A model generated the notes under the pieces. It searched no databases, was not told where the DNA came from, and was given only the letters and a program-made list of their open reading frames with translations. From an uncultured Bacteroides sp. (GTDB taxonomy: Bacteria; Bacteroidota; Bacteroidia; Bacteroidales; Bacteroidaceae): DNA of 64,000 nt. Below, piece by piece: positions 1 through 7,293 of the stretch (position 1 is the stretch's first letter; each line of letters begins with the position of its first letter). The stretch is from NCBI GenBank assembly GCA_900555635.1, contig USLU01000007.1:62001-126000 (forward strand). The letters run 5' to 3'. Position numbers and translations under genes: made by a program.

Positions 1-1
1 C

Positions 2-328
2 CGTGAGTTTGTTGTTCCTGCCAAGCTGAAAGAACTGATTCAAAACAAGGACTTCGGACGCTATGCCATGGCAGACGGTACGATGCCCGTTTGCTTCCTT
101 ACCACCAACGACATAACCGGCGGTAATTCAGGAAGCCCTGTAATCAACGCCGAAGGTCAGCTTATCGGCTGCGCATTCGACGGAAACTGGGAGTCGTTGA
201 GTGGCGACATCAACTTCGACAACAACTTGCAACGTTGCATCAACCTCGACATCCGCTATGTACTGTTCATCCTCGACAAACTGGGAGGATGCGGACATCT
301 GATAAAAGAAATGAACATTGTGGAATAA
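2..328 (+). CDS. dpp7: S46 family dipeptidyl-peptidase, DPP7-like (C-terminal fragment, cut by window edge)
   Basis: Only the last 108 codons are in the window; the reading frame is open to the left edge, so there is no start to choose. It carries the nucleophile motif GGNSGSP of chymotrypsin-fold S46 exopeptidases, which remove dipeptides from the N-terminus of oligopeptides in the periplasm. In this family the residue 18 positions after the catalytic Ser sets specificity: Gly in DPP7 (hydrophobic P1), Arg in DPP11 (Asp/Glu P1). Here it is Gly (FDGN), so DPP7-like specificity is inferred. The next gene is a close paralogue in the same orientation, 165 nt away, and the two proteins align without gaps over this region. 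Confidence 0.85.
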   Translation, partial: REFVVPAKLKELIQNKDFGRYAMADGTMPVCFLTTNDITGGNSGSPVINAEGQLIGCAFDGNWESLSGDINFDNNLQRCINLDIRYVLFILDKLGGCGHLIKEMNIVE

Positions 329-341
329 TTTCTCCCTGATA

Positions 342-434
342 AACGACTGAGGTAGCCTCATATAACGACTGAGGCTGCCTCTATCGTTACTTGAGGCTAC
401 CTCAGTCGTTACTTGAGACCATCAAAGTCGTTAC
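342..434. repeat. 22-nt-period inverted repeat array between the two S46 genes
   Basis: The word aacgactgaggYWgcct occurs at 342 and 364 and its inverse aggctacctcagtcgtt at 394-410. The core tcgttac recurs at 384, 406 and 428, exactly 22 nt apart. The arms 342-360 and 392-410 are perfectly complementary over 19 bp around a 31-nt loop. It lies in the gap between a stop and the next start, so it may form RNA stem-loops or be a binding array; function unknown. Confidence 0.85.
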
Positions 435-493
435 CTTTGATCCCCCTTTCAGAATACCTTCTAACGCACTTTTTTCTCAATAATATTAAAGAT

Positions 494-2668
494 ATGAAGA
501 AATCACGAACATTAGCAATATTATTATTTTTATTGACATCATCTCTTTCCTCCGTCCACGCCGACGAAGGCATGTGGATGCTCACCGACCTTCGCAAACA
601 AAACGAAGTTGCGATGACCGAATTAGGACTGCTGATACCCGCTGAACAGATATACAACCCTGACGGCATTGCCCTGAAAGATGCCGTTGTACACTTCGGA
701 GGAGGCTGTACCGGAGAAGTAATTTCCGCAGAAGGTTTGGTACTGACCAACCACCATTGCGGATACGGCTCCATCCAGCAGCATAGCAGCGTAGAACACG
801 ACTATCTGACTGACGGTTTCTGGGCTATGTCCCGCGAAGAAGAGTTACCTTGTAAAGGACTCACCGTCACCTATATTGACGAAATATTAGATGTAACGGA
901 TTATGTAAACGAGCAACTGAAAATAGATGACGACCCGAATGGGACCAATTATCTGTCTCCCAAATACCTGACCAAAGTTGCCGATCGTTTTGCTTCCGCA
1001 CAAGGTATAACCCTGACACCCGGCCGCAACCTCGAACTAAAAGCCTTCTATGGCGGCAACCGCTATTATCTGTTTATAAAGACTACCTACAATGACATTC
1101 GTATGGTAGGTGCTCCCCCCTCCTCTATCGGTAAATTCGGTGCCGATACGGACAACTGGATGTGGCCGCGTCATACCGGCGACTTTTCTTTGTTCCGCAT
1201 CTATGCCGACAAAGACGGTCAGCCAGCTGCCTACAGCAAAGACAATGTACCTTTAAAAGTAAAGAAGCACCTCACCATCAACCTCAACGGCTATCGTGAA
1301 GGAGACTTTACTTTTATTATGGGATTTCCCGGTCGCAACTGGCGTTATATGATTTCCGACGAAGTAGAAGAACGCATGCAAACCACTAACTTCATGCGCC
1401 ATCATGTACGTGATGCGCGCCAAAAAGCGCTGATGGAACAGATGTTGAAAGATGATGCCGTGCGCATCCACTACGCCAGCAAATACGCTTCTTCTGCCAA
1501 TTACTGGAAAAACGCCATTGGTATGAATGAAGGACTTGTCCGTCTGAAAGTCTTGGATACCAAACGTACACAGCAAGAAGCCTTATTAAAGCGTGGACGT
1601 GAAAAAGGAGATGATTCTTATCAAAAGGCATTCGACCAGATACGTAGTATTGTGCAGCATCGTCGTCCGGCTCTTTACCACCAGCAAGCCATTCAGGAAG
1701 CTTTGGTAACCGGTCTCGATTTTATGCGTATCCCCAACACTTCCAATTTAGTTGCTGCTTTGAAAAGTAAAGATAAAACTCGTATCAAACAGGCAGCAGA
1801 CAGTCTTCAGATAGCGGCAAATAATTATTTTACTTCTGTTCCTTTCCCCGAAGTAGAACGTATTGTTGGCAAACAAATGTTGAAAACCTATATGCAGTAT
1901 ATCCCTGCGGACCAACGCATTGGTATCTTCAAAGTTATCGACCAGCGTTTCAAAGGAGATAGCGACGCATTTGTCGACGCTTGTTTCAACTATTCTATCT
2001 TTGGAAATAAAGAGAACTTTGACAAATTCATCCGCAAACCCAGTCTATACAAAATCAATAACGACTGGATGATTCTCTTTAAATACTCCATCACTGATGG
2101 CTTGCTACAAACCGCTATTGCCATGATGGATGCCAACAAGAACTATAACCTTGCTCATAAAGTATGGGTAAAAGGTATGATGGATATGAAACAGGAAGCC
2201 GGTATTCCCATCTATCCGGATGCCAACTCCACCCTGCGTCTGACTTATGGGCAAGTACTTCCCTACTCGCCTGCAGATGGTACGGAGTACAACTACTATA
2301 CTACTTTGAAAGGTGCTATGGAGAAAGAAGACCCTAATAATTGGGAATTTGTAGTTCCTGCCAAGTTGAAACAACTCTACCAAGCTAAAGACTTCGGACG
2401 CTATGCCATGCCCAATGGAGAAATGCCTGTTTGCTTCATTGTAAACACCGACAATACCGGCGGTAATTCCGGCAGTCCGGTATTCAATGCCAAAGGAGAA
2501 TTAATAGGTACCGGCTTCGACCGTAACTACGAGGGCTTGACAGGCGATATCGCTTTCCGCCCGTCTTCGCAACGTGCTGCTTGTGTGGATATTCGCTATA
2601 CTTTATTCATTATTGACAAGTATGCCGGAGCATCCCATATCATCAAGGAGTTGACTATTACCGAATAA
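494..2668 (+). CDS. dpp11: S46 family dipeptidyl-peptidase, DPP11-like (Asp/Glu-specific)
   Basis: 724 aa, full length for the family. The start at 494 is preferred to an in-frame ATG at 413 because it puts a signal peptide (MKKSRT, hydrophobic core, cleavage near VHA/DEG) at the N-terminus, and because 413 lies inside a repeat array. The catalytic triad is visible as His88 (TNHHCGYG), Asp230 (HTGDF) and Ser659 (GGNSGSP). Arg677, 18 residues after the Ser, is the residue that gives DPP11 its preference for Asp/Glu at P1. It would act in the periplasm, releasing acidic dipeptides from dietary or host peptides. It follows a DPP7-like paralogue, so the pair covers hydrophobic and acidic P1 residues. 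Confidence 0.92.
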   Translation: MKKSRTLAILLFLLTSSLSSVHADEGMWMLTDLRKQNEVAMTELGLLIPAEQIYNPDGIALKDAVVHFGGGCTGEVISAEGLVLTNHHCGYGSIQQHSSVEHDYLTDGFWAMSREEELPCKGLTVTYIDEILDVTDYVNEQLKIDDDPNGTNYLSPKYLTKVADRFASAQGITLTPGRNLELKAFYGGNRYYLFIKTTYNDIRMVGAPPSSIGKFGADTDNWMWPRHTGDFSLFRIYADKDGQPAAYSKDNVPLKVKKHLTINLNGYREGDFTFIMGFPGRNWRYMISDEVEERMQTTNFMRHHVRDARQKALMEQMLKDDAVRIHYASKYASSANYWKNAIGMNEGLVRLKVLDTKRTQQEALLKRGREKGDDSYQKAFDQIRSIVQHRRPALYHQQAIQEALVTGLDFMRIPNTSNLVAALKSKDKTRIKQAADSLQIAANNYFTSVPFPEVERIVGKQMLKTYMQYIPADQRIGIFKVIDQRFKGDSDAFVDACFNYSIFGNKENFDKFIRKPSLYKINNDWMILFKYSITDGLLQTAIAMMDANKNYNLAHKVWVKGMMDMKQEAGIPIYPDANSTLRLTYGQVLPYSPADGTEYNYYTTLKGAMEKEDPNNWEFVVPAKLKQLYQAKDFGRYAMPNGEMPVCFIVNTDNTGGNSGSPVFNAKGELIGTGFDRNYEGLTGDIAFRPSSQRAACVDIRYTLFIIDKYAGASHIIKELTITE

Positions 2669-2675
2669 ACTATCC

Positions 2676-2711
2676 AAGCAAGTGGAGATACTAAGTTATT
2701 TCCACTTGCTT
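2676..2711. terminator. Bidirectional hairpin between convergent genes
   Basis: Arms aagcaagtgga (2676-2686) and tccacttgctt (2701-2711) are perfect complements. The right arm is also the last codons of the convergent helicase gene, whose stop is at 2696-2698. Position between two converging 3' ends suggests a shared terminator, though no long T-run follows. Confidence 0.6.
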
Positions 2712-5359
2712 ACTCTTTCCACATCCTCCGCAAAGTAAGCGGACAACGCTTCCATTCTTGCTTTCAGCAGCATCTTCCGTCCCTCTTTCGAACGGGTAAA
2801 TATCAATTCATTTTCCCCAACCAACTTCCGCCAACATTCCGCAAAATAAGCTGAGGATTCCTTTTTACGTCCCAAAACTTCCGGCACAGCATGGTAATCG
2901 GTTTGAGAGATAAAAAATAGCTTGCGGCTTTTTCTTAGTATCAGATAGCGTGGACTATCTATCACAGAAACAATTTCGCTCATAGCCTCTGTAAACATGG
3001 ATTTCTCAAAATTCGTACCACCTCGCAAATGACAAAACATTCCGCCTGAACCATCTTCTTGAACAGACACAGTCAGTTTAGCAGGCGAAGTCCGTATATT
3101 TCCCATTCGTATAAGCGATTGAAGCAACGCCTCACCTATCCCACGGATATCCTTGGTGATATCACGATAATGCAAATATAATCTAAACACTTTAATTGTT
3201 TCCCGTCCGAAATAAATAACACCCAAAATGCCGAATATCAGCAACAACCATTTGAGATCTTCTATCGCACGAGGGCGCGACTTGAATAACACCTGTAAAA
3301 AATCCATCCCGAAAGCCGTAAGACCGGAACATAACCCCGCTACTAAGCAAGCTATTGTGCGAGTAAGATAGAGCATCTTCACATGTTCCACCTTTTCTCT
3401 ATATTCTGCCTTAATCGGCATTTTTATTTCTTCTATCAGACTCACCCCACGTTCTAGGCCTACTCGCCAACGTTCCCTCAATCCTGCTCTATCCGCAGCA
3501 AGACTAAGAGTTTTCTCGTTGAATTGCTTTAATACATCCCAATCAAGAAAATTATCAGGCAAATCCAAACGATGAATACCATTTTCTATGCATCCATCCT
3601 CCAAAAAAGACACTCCGACAAAACCTTTAAACCGTCGTCGTAGCATCTCTACATCTCCGCCACCGGTAGGAGAAGATAAATCCGCACATACCAGATGCCA
3701 AATGTTTCCGGTCTTATTTTCATTGCCACGCATGGTTCTGATAGCCCGTCCACGCATTTGATTGGAGAGCACAAAAGATCCGACACTACTGGCAAGTATT
3801 AAAGCATTCAGTGCCGGAGCATCCCAACCCTCACCCAACAAAGATTTTGTACCGACAAGCACTTCAAAGGCTCCTGCCTGAAAGAGATCGGTTACATACT
3901 TTACTGCCGCCCCTCTGATCGAATCAGTCAAGGTCATTCGTACATACCGATCGTCATAAGGTAGAACTGAAAACTGCAACTCTCCTGTTCTGCTTTCCAG
4001 GAATTTTTCTTGCATTACAGACATCGCCTCACGCGGTATTATAACAATACTACCGGTAAGTACACCTAAACGTAGATTCGGAAGATTCTCACGACGAAGT
4101 TTTTCAAAGATAGGCAATACACCCAGTTTACCGGTATATAAATCAGCATTTGGTCCGGCAGTCAGAAACTCTTTTCGTATAAAATCCGCCAACACTACCA
4201 GACGCAAGTCTTTCTTTAGATGTTGATATTCAAAACGGACTATGTCGCTGATACTATTCACCTTCTCTACGCTCGTAGTAAGTGCCGAATTAATCTTGCG
4301 ATTATATTGAAATGATATTTGACCGCATTCTATCACCCCATAACGAAGCAAGCGGTTTTCCAGTCGTTCCTGATGAACTTCGCAACCGATAAACATCGTT
4401 CGTTCTTTATTCAGGTATAAGTCGAGCAAAGTTTCTGCCCAGTTATAATCAAATGCAGGAAAATCAGTATGTTCATTACCTACTATTTCCAAATGTACAA
4501 GAGGAATGACTTGCCCTGTAGCATGCATATATATTAGCATGGAAGAGTAGTAAGCCATGTGGTCGTAAATCCATTCCAATGATTCATCCGGCATTTCCCA
4601 TAAAGGTAAAGATTCTATCGCATGAAGCAATTCTTTATCAGTCAAGAGTTCCTGAAAGAGAGAGTCGGCGCGCTTTCTAAAATCGCAAATCCGTTCATAC
4701 TCCCATTGAGAAGGACGAGAGAAGTAGATATAATCCTGATGCGGGCACAAGTCCCCTTCACGCATTAATTCCGGCACCGTTATCTCAGCATCTACCGGTC
4801 CGTTCAAAGCAATATAACGATCCCATTCCGCCGGTGTCACATCATACGGAGGAGTAGCTGTAAGCCCTACGATAATGGGAGAAAGTGCATCTTGCAACTT
4901 ACGAAGAGCATGCCACCATTCGTTCTTCAAATGGTGTGCTTCATCGACAACTACCGTCTTTACTCCCTGCTGCTGTAACAATTGAATTACATCTTCCTGC
5001 TTTTCTTTCCTACGGGTACTATCACAGGCTGCATGCAAGGCTTGATAAGTACTTACTGTGAGAAAAGAAGGTTGACGGATGTCACATGAAATCCAATCCG
5101 GAACTTGCACTGTCTGCAAAAATAACTCACAAAAACGGTCTACCCATTGATTACGCACAGCGATAGTAGGAGCCAAGATCAATGTAGGAGTATCCAATCT
5201 TAACATCACTTCAAGCCCCAATACCGTTTTACCCGAACCGGGAGGAGCCACTACATGTAATGCTCCGTTCGATATATATTGTTCCAGGTCTGCCAATACA
5301 CGTTTCTGATAGCCACGCCAAGGGTATTTAAAATGAATACCATGAGGAAAATGCTCCAT
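2696..5359 (-). CDS. SF2 DEAD/DEAH-box helicase-like ATPase with C-terminal membrane segments
   Basis: 887 aa. The N-terminal half has the superfamily 2 motor: Walker A PPGSGKT (about residues 39-45), DEAH (139-142), motif III TATPP (168-172), and in the second RecA lobe GEGWDAPALN and motif VI QMRGRAIR. The arrangement resembles the Rad25/SSL2 (COG1061) type. Roughly residues 660-735 hold two hydrophobic stretches (IACLVAGLCSGLTAFGMDF and LLLIFGILGVIYFG) that read as membrane helices, followed by about 150 soluble residues I do not recognise. A membrane-anchored helicase is unusual. It stands alone, divergent from the thioredoxin gene; no nuclease or methylase is adjacent. Function unknown; defence or DNA repair are both possible. 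Confidence 0.8.
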   Translation of the reverse strand: MEHFPHGIHFKYPWRGYQKRVLADLEQYISNGALHVVAPPGSGKTVLGLEVMLRLDTPTLILAPTIAVRNQWVDRFCELFLQTVQVPDWISCDIRQPSFLTVSTYQALHAACDSTRRKEKQEDVIQLLQQQGVKTVVVDEAHHLKNEWWHALRKLQDALSPIIVGLTATPPYDVTPAEWDRYIALNGPVDAEITVPELMREGDLCPHQDYIYFSRPSQWEYERICDFRKRADSLFQELLTDKELLHAIESLPLWEMPDESLEWIYDHMAYYSSMLIYMHATGQVIPLVHLEIVGNEHTDFPAFDYNWAETLLDLYLNKERTMFIGCEVHQERLENRLLRYGVIECGQISFQYNRKINSALTTSVEKVNSISDIVRFEYQHLKKDLRLVVLADFIRKEFLTAGPNADLYTGKLGVLPIFEKLRRENLPNLRLGVLTGSIVIIPREAMSVMQEKFLESRTGELQFSVLPYDDRYVRMTLTDSIRGAAVKYVTDLFQAGAFEVLVGTKSLLGEGWDAPALNALILASSVGSFVLSNQMRGRAIRTMRGNENKTGNIWHLVCADLSSPTGGGDVEMLRRRFKGFVGVSFLEDGCIENGIHRLDLPDNFLDWDVLKQFNEKTLSLAADRAGLRERWRVGLERGVSLIEEIKMPIKAEYREKVEHVKMLYLTRTIACLVAGLCSGLTAFGMDFLQVLFKSRPRAIEDLKWLLLIFGILGVIYFGRETIKVFRLYLHYRDITKDIRGIGEALLQSLIRMGNIRTSPAKLTVSVQEDGSGGMFCHLRGGTNFEKSMFTEAMSEIVSVIDSPRYLILRKSRKLFFISQTDYHAVPEVLGRKKESSAYFAECWRKLVGENELIFTRSKEGRKMLLKARMEALSAYFAEDVERVSKWK

Positions 5360-5385
5360 AAATGCCGTATTCTAATTTGAGAATC

Positions 5386-5393
5386 CAAAGATA
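5386..5393 (-). promoter_or_regulatory. Possible -7 element for the helicase gene
   Basis: The minus strand reads TATCTTTG, a perfect match to the Bacteroidota -7 consensus TAnnTTTG, 27 nt upstream of the helicase start. I see no good TTTG at the expected -33 distance, so this is tentative. Confidence 0.4.
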
Positions 5394-5505
5394 CGACTTT
5401 AGCAACAAAATAAAGTAATAGTGAACAAAAAACACCTTAAACTGTTTTTTATATAAACAGTAATAACTACTTTCGCATCTCGAACATACGGGGTACGATA
5501 ACAAA

Positions 5506-5814
5506 ATGAATAAGATTATGGAAAAGTTTGAAGAATTAATACAATCAGAAAAGCCCGTTTTAGTTGATTTCTTTGCTACTTGGTGTGGTCCTTGTAAAGC
5601 CATGCATCCGGTATTGGAAGAACTCAAAGGTGCAATTGGCGACACTGCCCGTATTGCCAAAATAGACGTTGACCAACACGAAGAATTAGCAGCTCAATAT
5701 CGTATACAAGCTGTGCCTACTTTTATTTTATTTAAGAAAGGTGAAGCAGTATGGCGGCATTCAGGTGTTATCAGCGGAAAAGATTTGAAATCCGTTATTG
5801 AACAAAATTCTTAA
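5506..5814 (+). CDS. trxA: Thioredoxin
   Basis: 102 aa, normal size for a single-domain thioredoxin. The active site WCGPC sits at about residue 27-31, followed by the conserved cis-proline region (VPTF) near residue 75. It is a cytoplasmic protein with no signal peptide, and it reduces disulfides in ribonucleotide reductase, peroxidases and similar clients. An alternative ATG four codons downstream (MEKFEEL) could also be the start. The next gene, a thioredoxin-fold lipoprotein, begins 9 nt after the stop, so the two are probably co-transcribed and may handle cytoplasmic and periplasmic disulfides respectively. Confidence 0.93.
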   Translation: MNKIMEKFEELIQSEKPVLVDFFATWCGPCKAMHPVLEELKGAIGDTARIAKIDVDQHEELAAQYRIQAVPTFILFKKGEAVWRHSGVISGKDLKSVIEQNS

Positions 5815-5823
5815 TGAAAAAAG

Positions 5824-6312
5824 ATGAAGAAAATTATAACCATGTGTGTTCTGGCCTTTACAAGTATGCTGACTTACGCTTGTACAGACGGAGCAAAACA
5901 ACAGAACCAAGCGGAAGCTAAAGAAGTTCAAGAAACTCAAAAATCCGAAGCTGAAGGCGATGTAGTCGTAATGAACAAAGCTATGTTCTTGAAGGACGTA
6001 TTCGATTATGAGAAGTCGCAAGACTGGCAGTACAAGGGAAACAAGCCTGCTATCATCGACTTATATGCCGACTGGTGTGGTCCTTGCCGTATGACTGCTC
6101 CCATCATGAAAGAATTAGCTAAAGAATATGCCGGTAAAATCGTCATATATAAGGTAAATGTAGATAAGGAGAAAGAATTGGCAGCATTATTTAATGCAAC
6201 AAGTATCCCTCTATTTGTCTTCATCCCTATGAAAGGAGAGCCGCAACTCTTCCGCGGTGCTGCCGACAAGGCAACCTACAAAAAAATGATTGATGATTTT
6301 CTGCTCAAATAA
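5824..6312 (+). CDS. Thioredoxin-fold lipoprotein
   Basis: 162 aa. The N-terminus is a lipoprotein signal peptide with lipobox LTYAC, so Cys20 would be acylated and the protein anchored in the cell envelope. A charged Gln/Glu-rich linker follows, then a thioredoxin domain with active site WCGPC (about residues 85-89) and cis-proline (SIPLF). It presumably reduces or shuffles disulfides of exported proteins; electrons could come from a DsbD-type protein such as the one at 57704-59731, but that is inference. It follows trxA after 9 nt and is followed by a strong terminator. Confidence 0.88.
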   Translation: MKKIITMCVLAFTSMLTYACTDGAKQQNQAEAKEVQETQKSEAEGDVVVMNKAMFLKDVFDYEKSQDWQYKGNKPAIIDLYADWCGPCRMTAPIMKELAKEYAGKIVIYKVNVDKEKELAALFNATSIPLFVFIPMKGEPQLFRGAADKATYKKMIDDFLLK

Positions 6313-6337
6313 AGAGTAAGAGACTACCGATAAAAAT

Positions 6338-6380
6338 GAAAAACTCCTGACTTCAGATTCGAAAGGTCAGGAGTTTTTTT
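6338..6380 (+). terminator. Intrinsic terminator after the thioredoxin pair
   Basis: Stem actcctgac / gtcaggagt with a 14-nt loop followed by seven T; the A-run on the left side also makes it usable for the converging PHP gene. Confidence 0.88.
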
Positions 6381-6396
6381 ATGTAGGCATATAAGT

Positions 6397-7284
6397 TCAA
6401 ATCAAAATAGGCATTTCTTGCCACACTCCGGCATGCAGCTCCATTACCGTCTCGTATCCAGCCTGTTTTAAAGCATTTAAAGCTTCCATACGACCGTTGT
6501 TTATCTTTTCCGGATAATGGGAATCACTGTTCACCTGCACTCGGATACCTAAATCATGTAATGCACGGAAATAGCGTTCGTTCGGATAGAAAGTTCCTAA
6601 ATCAAGATAAGATTTTGTATTAATCTCCACCAGATAGCCTTTTCGGGCTATTGCAGCAAAATAAGTGTGTACAAGCTCATCGTACCAAGGCTCATCAAGC
6701 AACCCGGGACGATAACAGGAAGCATTATAATGCATTTTATCTGCATGCCCCACGATATCGAAACCACCCAACTCTACCATCCTCATCAAAGATCTATAGT
6801 ATTGATGTACCACCTTTACGATATCTCCATCAAAATGCTCATCCACAATCTTTCTGAATTTATCAGCAGTAGCATCAATATCCACCACTTCTCCTTTATC
6901 GGTATAAAGCATATGAACAGAAGCGATACGATAATCTAAGGGCAATTCTCTAAAACGAGCTATGGATGGATTACTCTCTTCATTGAGATAATCAATCTCC
7001 AAACCGATATAAAGCTCGATTTCCGAAGCATATTTGGTTTTCAGACGCTGAAACTCTGCCAAGTAATCCTCCATTGAGTCCCACTCCATCGTCCAGAAAG
7101 TAGAAAACGGCAATGGCGCATGAGAGGAAAAACCATACGAAGTAAATCCTTCACTAATAGCAAAGCGCACAAAATCTTCCATCCCCGCACGCCCGTCACA
7201 GTAAAGACTATGGCTATGATAATTCGTTAAGTTCCCTCCTCTTCCCATCTCTCTTTCTAATTCGTTCATTATTAATCCTTTCAT
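6397..7284 (-). CDS. PHP-domain phosphoesterase, HisJ/HisK-type histidinol-phosphatase family
   Basis: 295 aa from the first ATG; a second ATG five codons in (MNELER) is equally possible. The metal-binding PHP motifs are clear: HSH (NYHSHSLYCDG) near the N-terminus, SSHAP, GLEIDY, GHADK, and NSDSHYP near the C-terminus, with an INTKSY strand before it. The length and motif order match HisJ/HisK histidinol-phosphate phosphatases rather than the polymerase PHP domains. However, this genome also encodes the bifunctional HisB at 49471-50622, whose HAD domain does the same step, so the real substrate may differ. It starts 9 nt after the ABC-F gene and is the last gene of a three-gene leftward operon. 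Confidence 0.8.
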   Translation of the reverse strand: MKGLIMNELEREMGRGGNLTNYHSHSLYCDGRAGMEDFVRFAISEGFTSYGFSSHAPLPFSTFWTMEWDSMEDYLAEFQRLKTKYASEIELYIGLEIDYLNEESNPSIARFRELPLDYRIASVHMLYTDKGEVVDIDATADKFRKIVDEHFDGDIVKVVHQYYRSLMRMVELGGFDIVGHADKMHYNASCYRPGLLDEPWYDELVHTYFAAIARKGYLVEINTKSYLDLGTFYPNERYFRALHDLGIRVQVNSDSHYPEKINNGRMEALNALKQAGYETVMELHAGVWQEMPILI

Positions 7285-7293
7285 TTCGAACGC

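Noticed and set aside
413..493. 27-residue N-terminal extension of the DPP11-like protein
   Set aside because: Lies in a repeat array and would hide the signal peptide that begins at 494.
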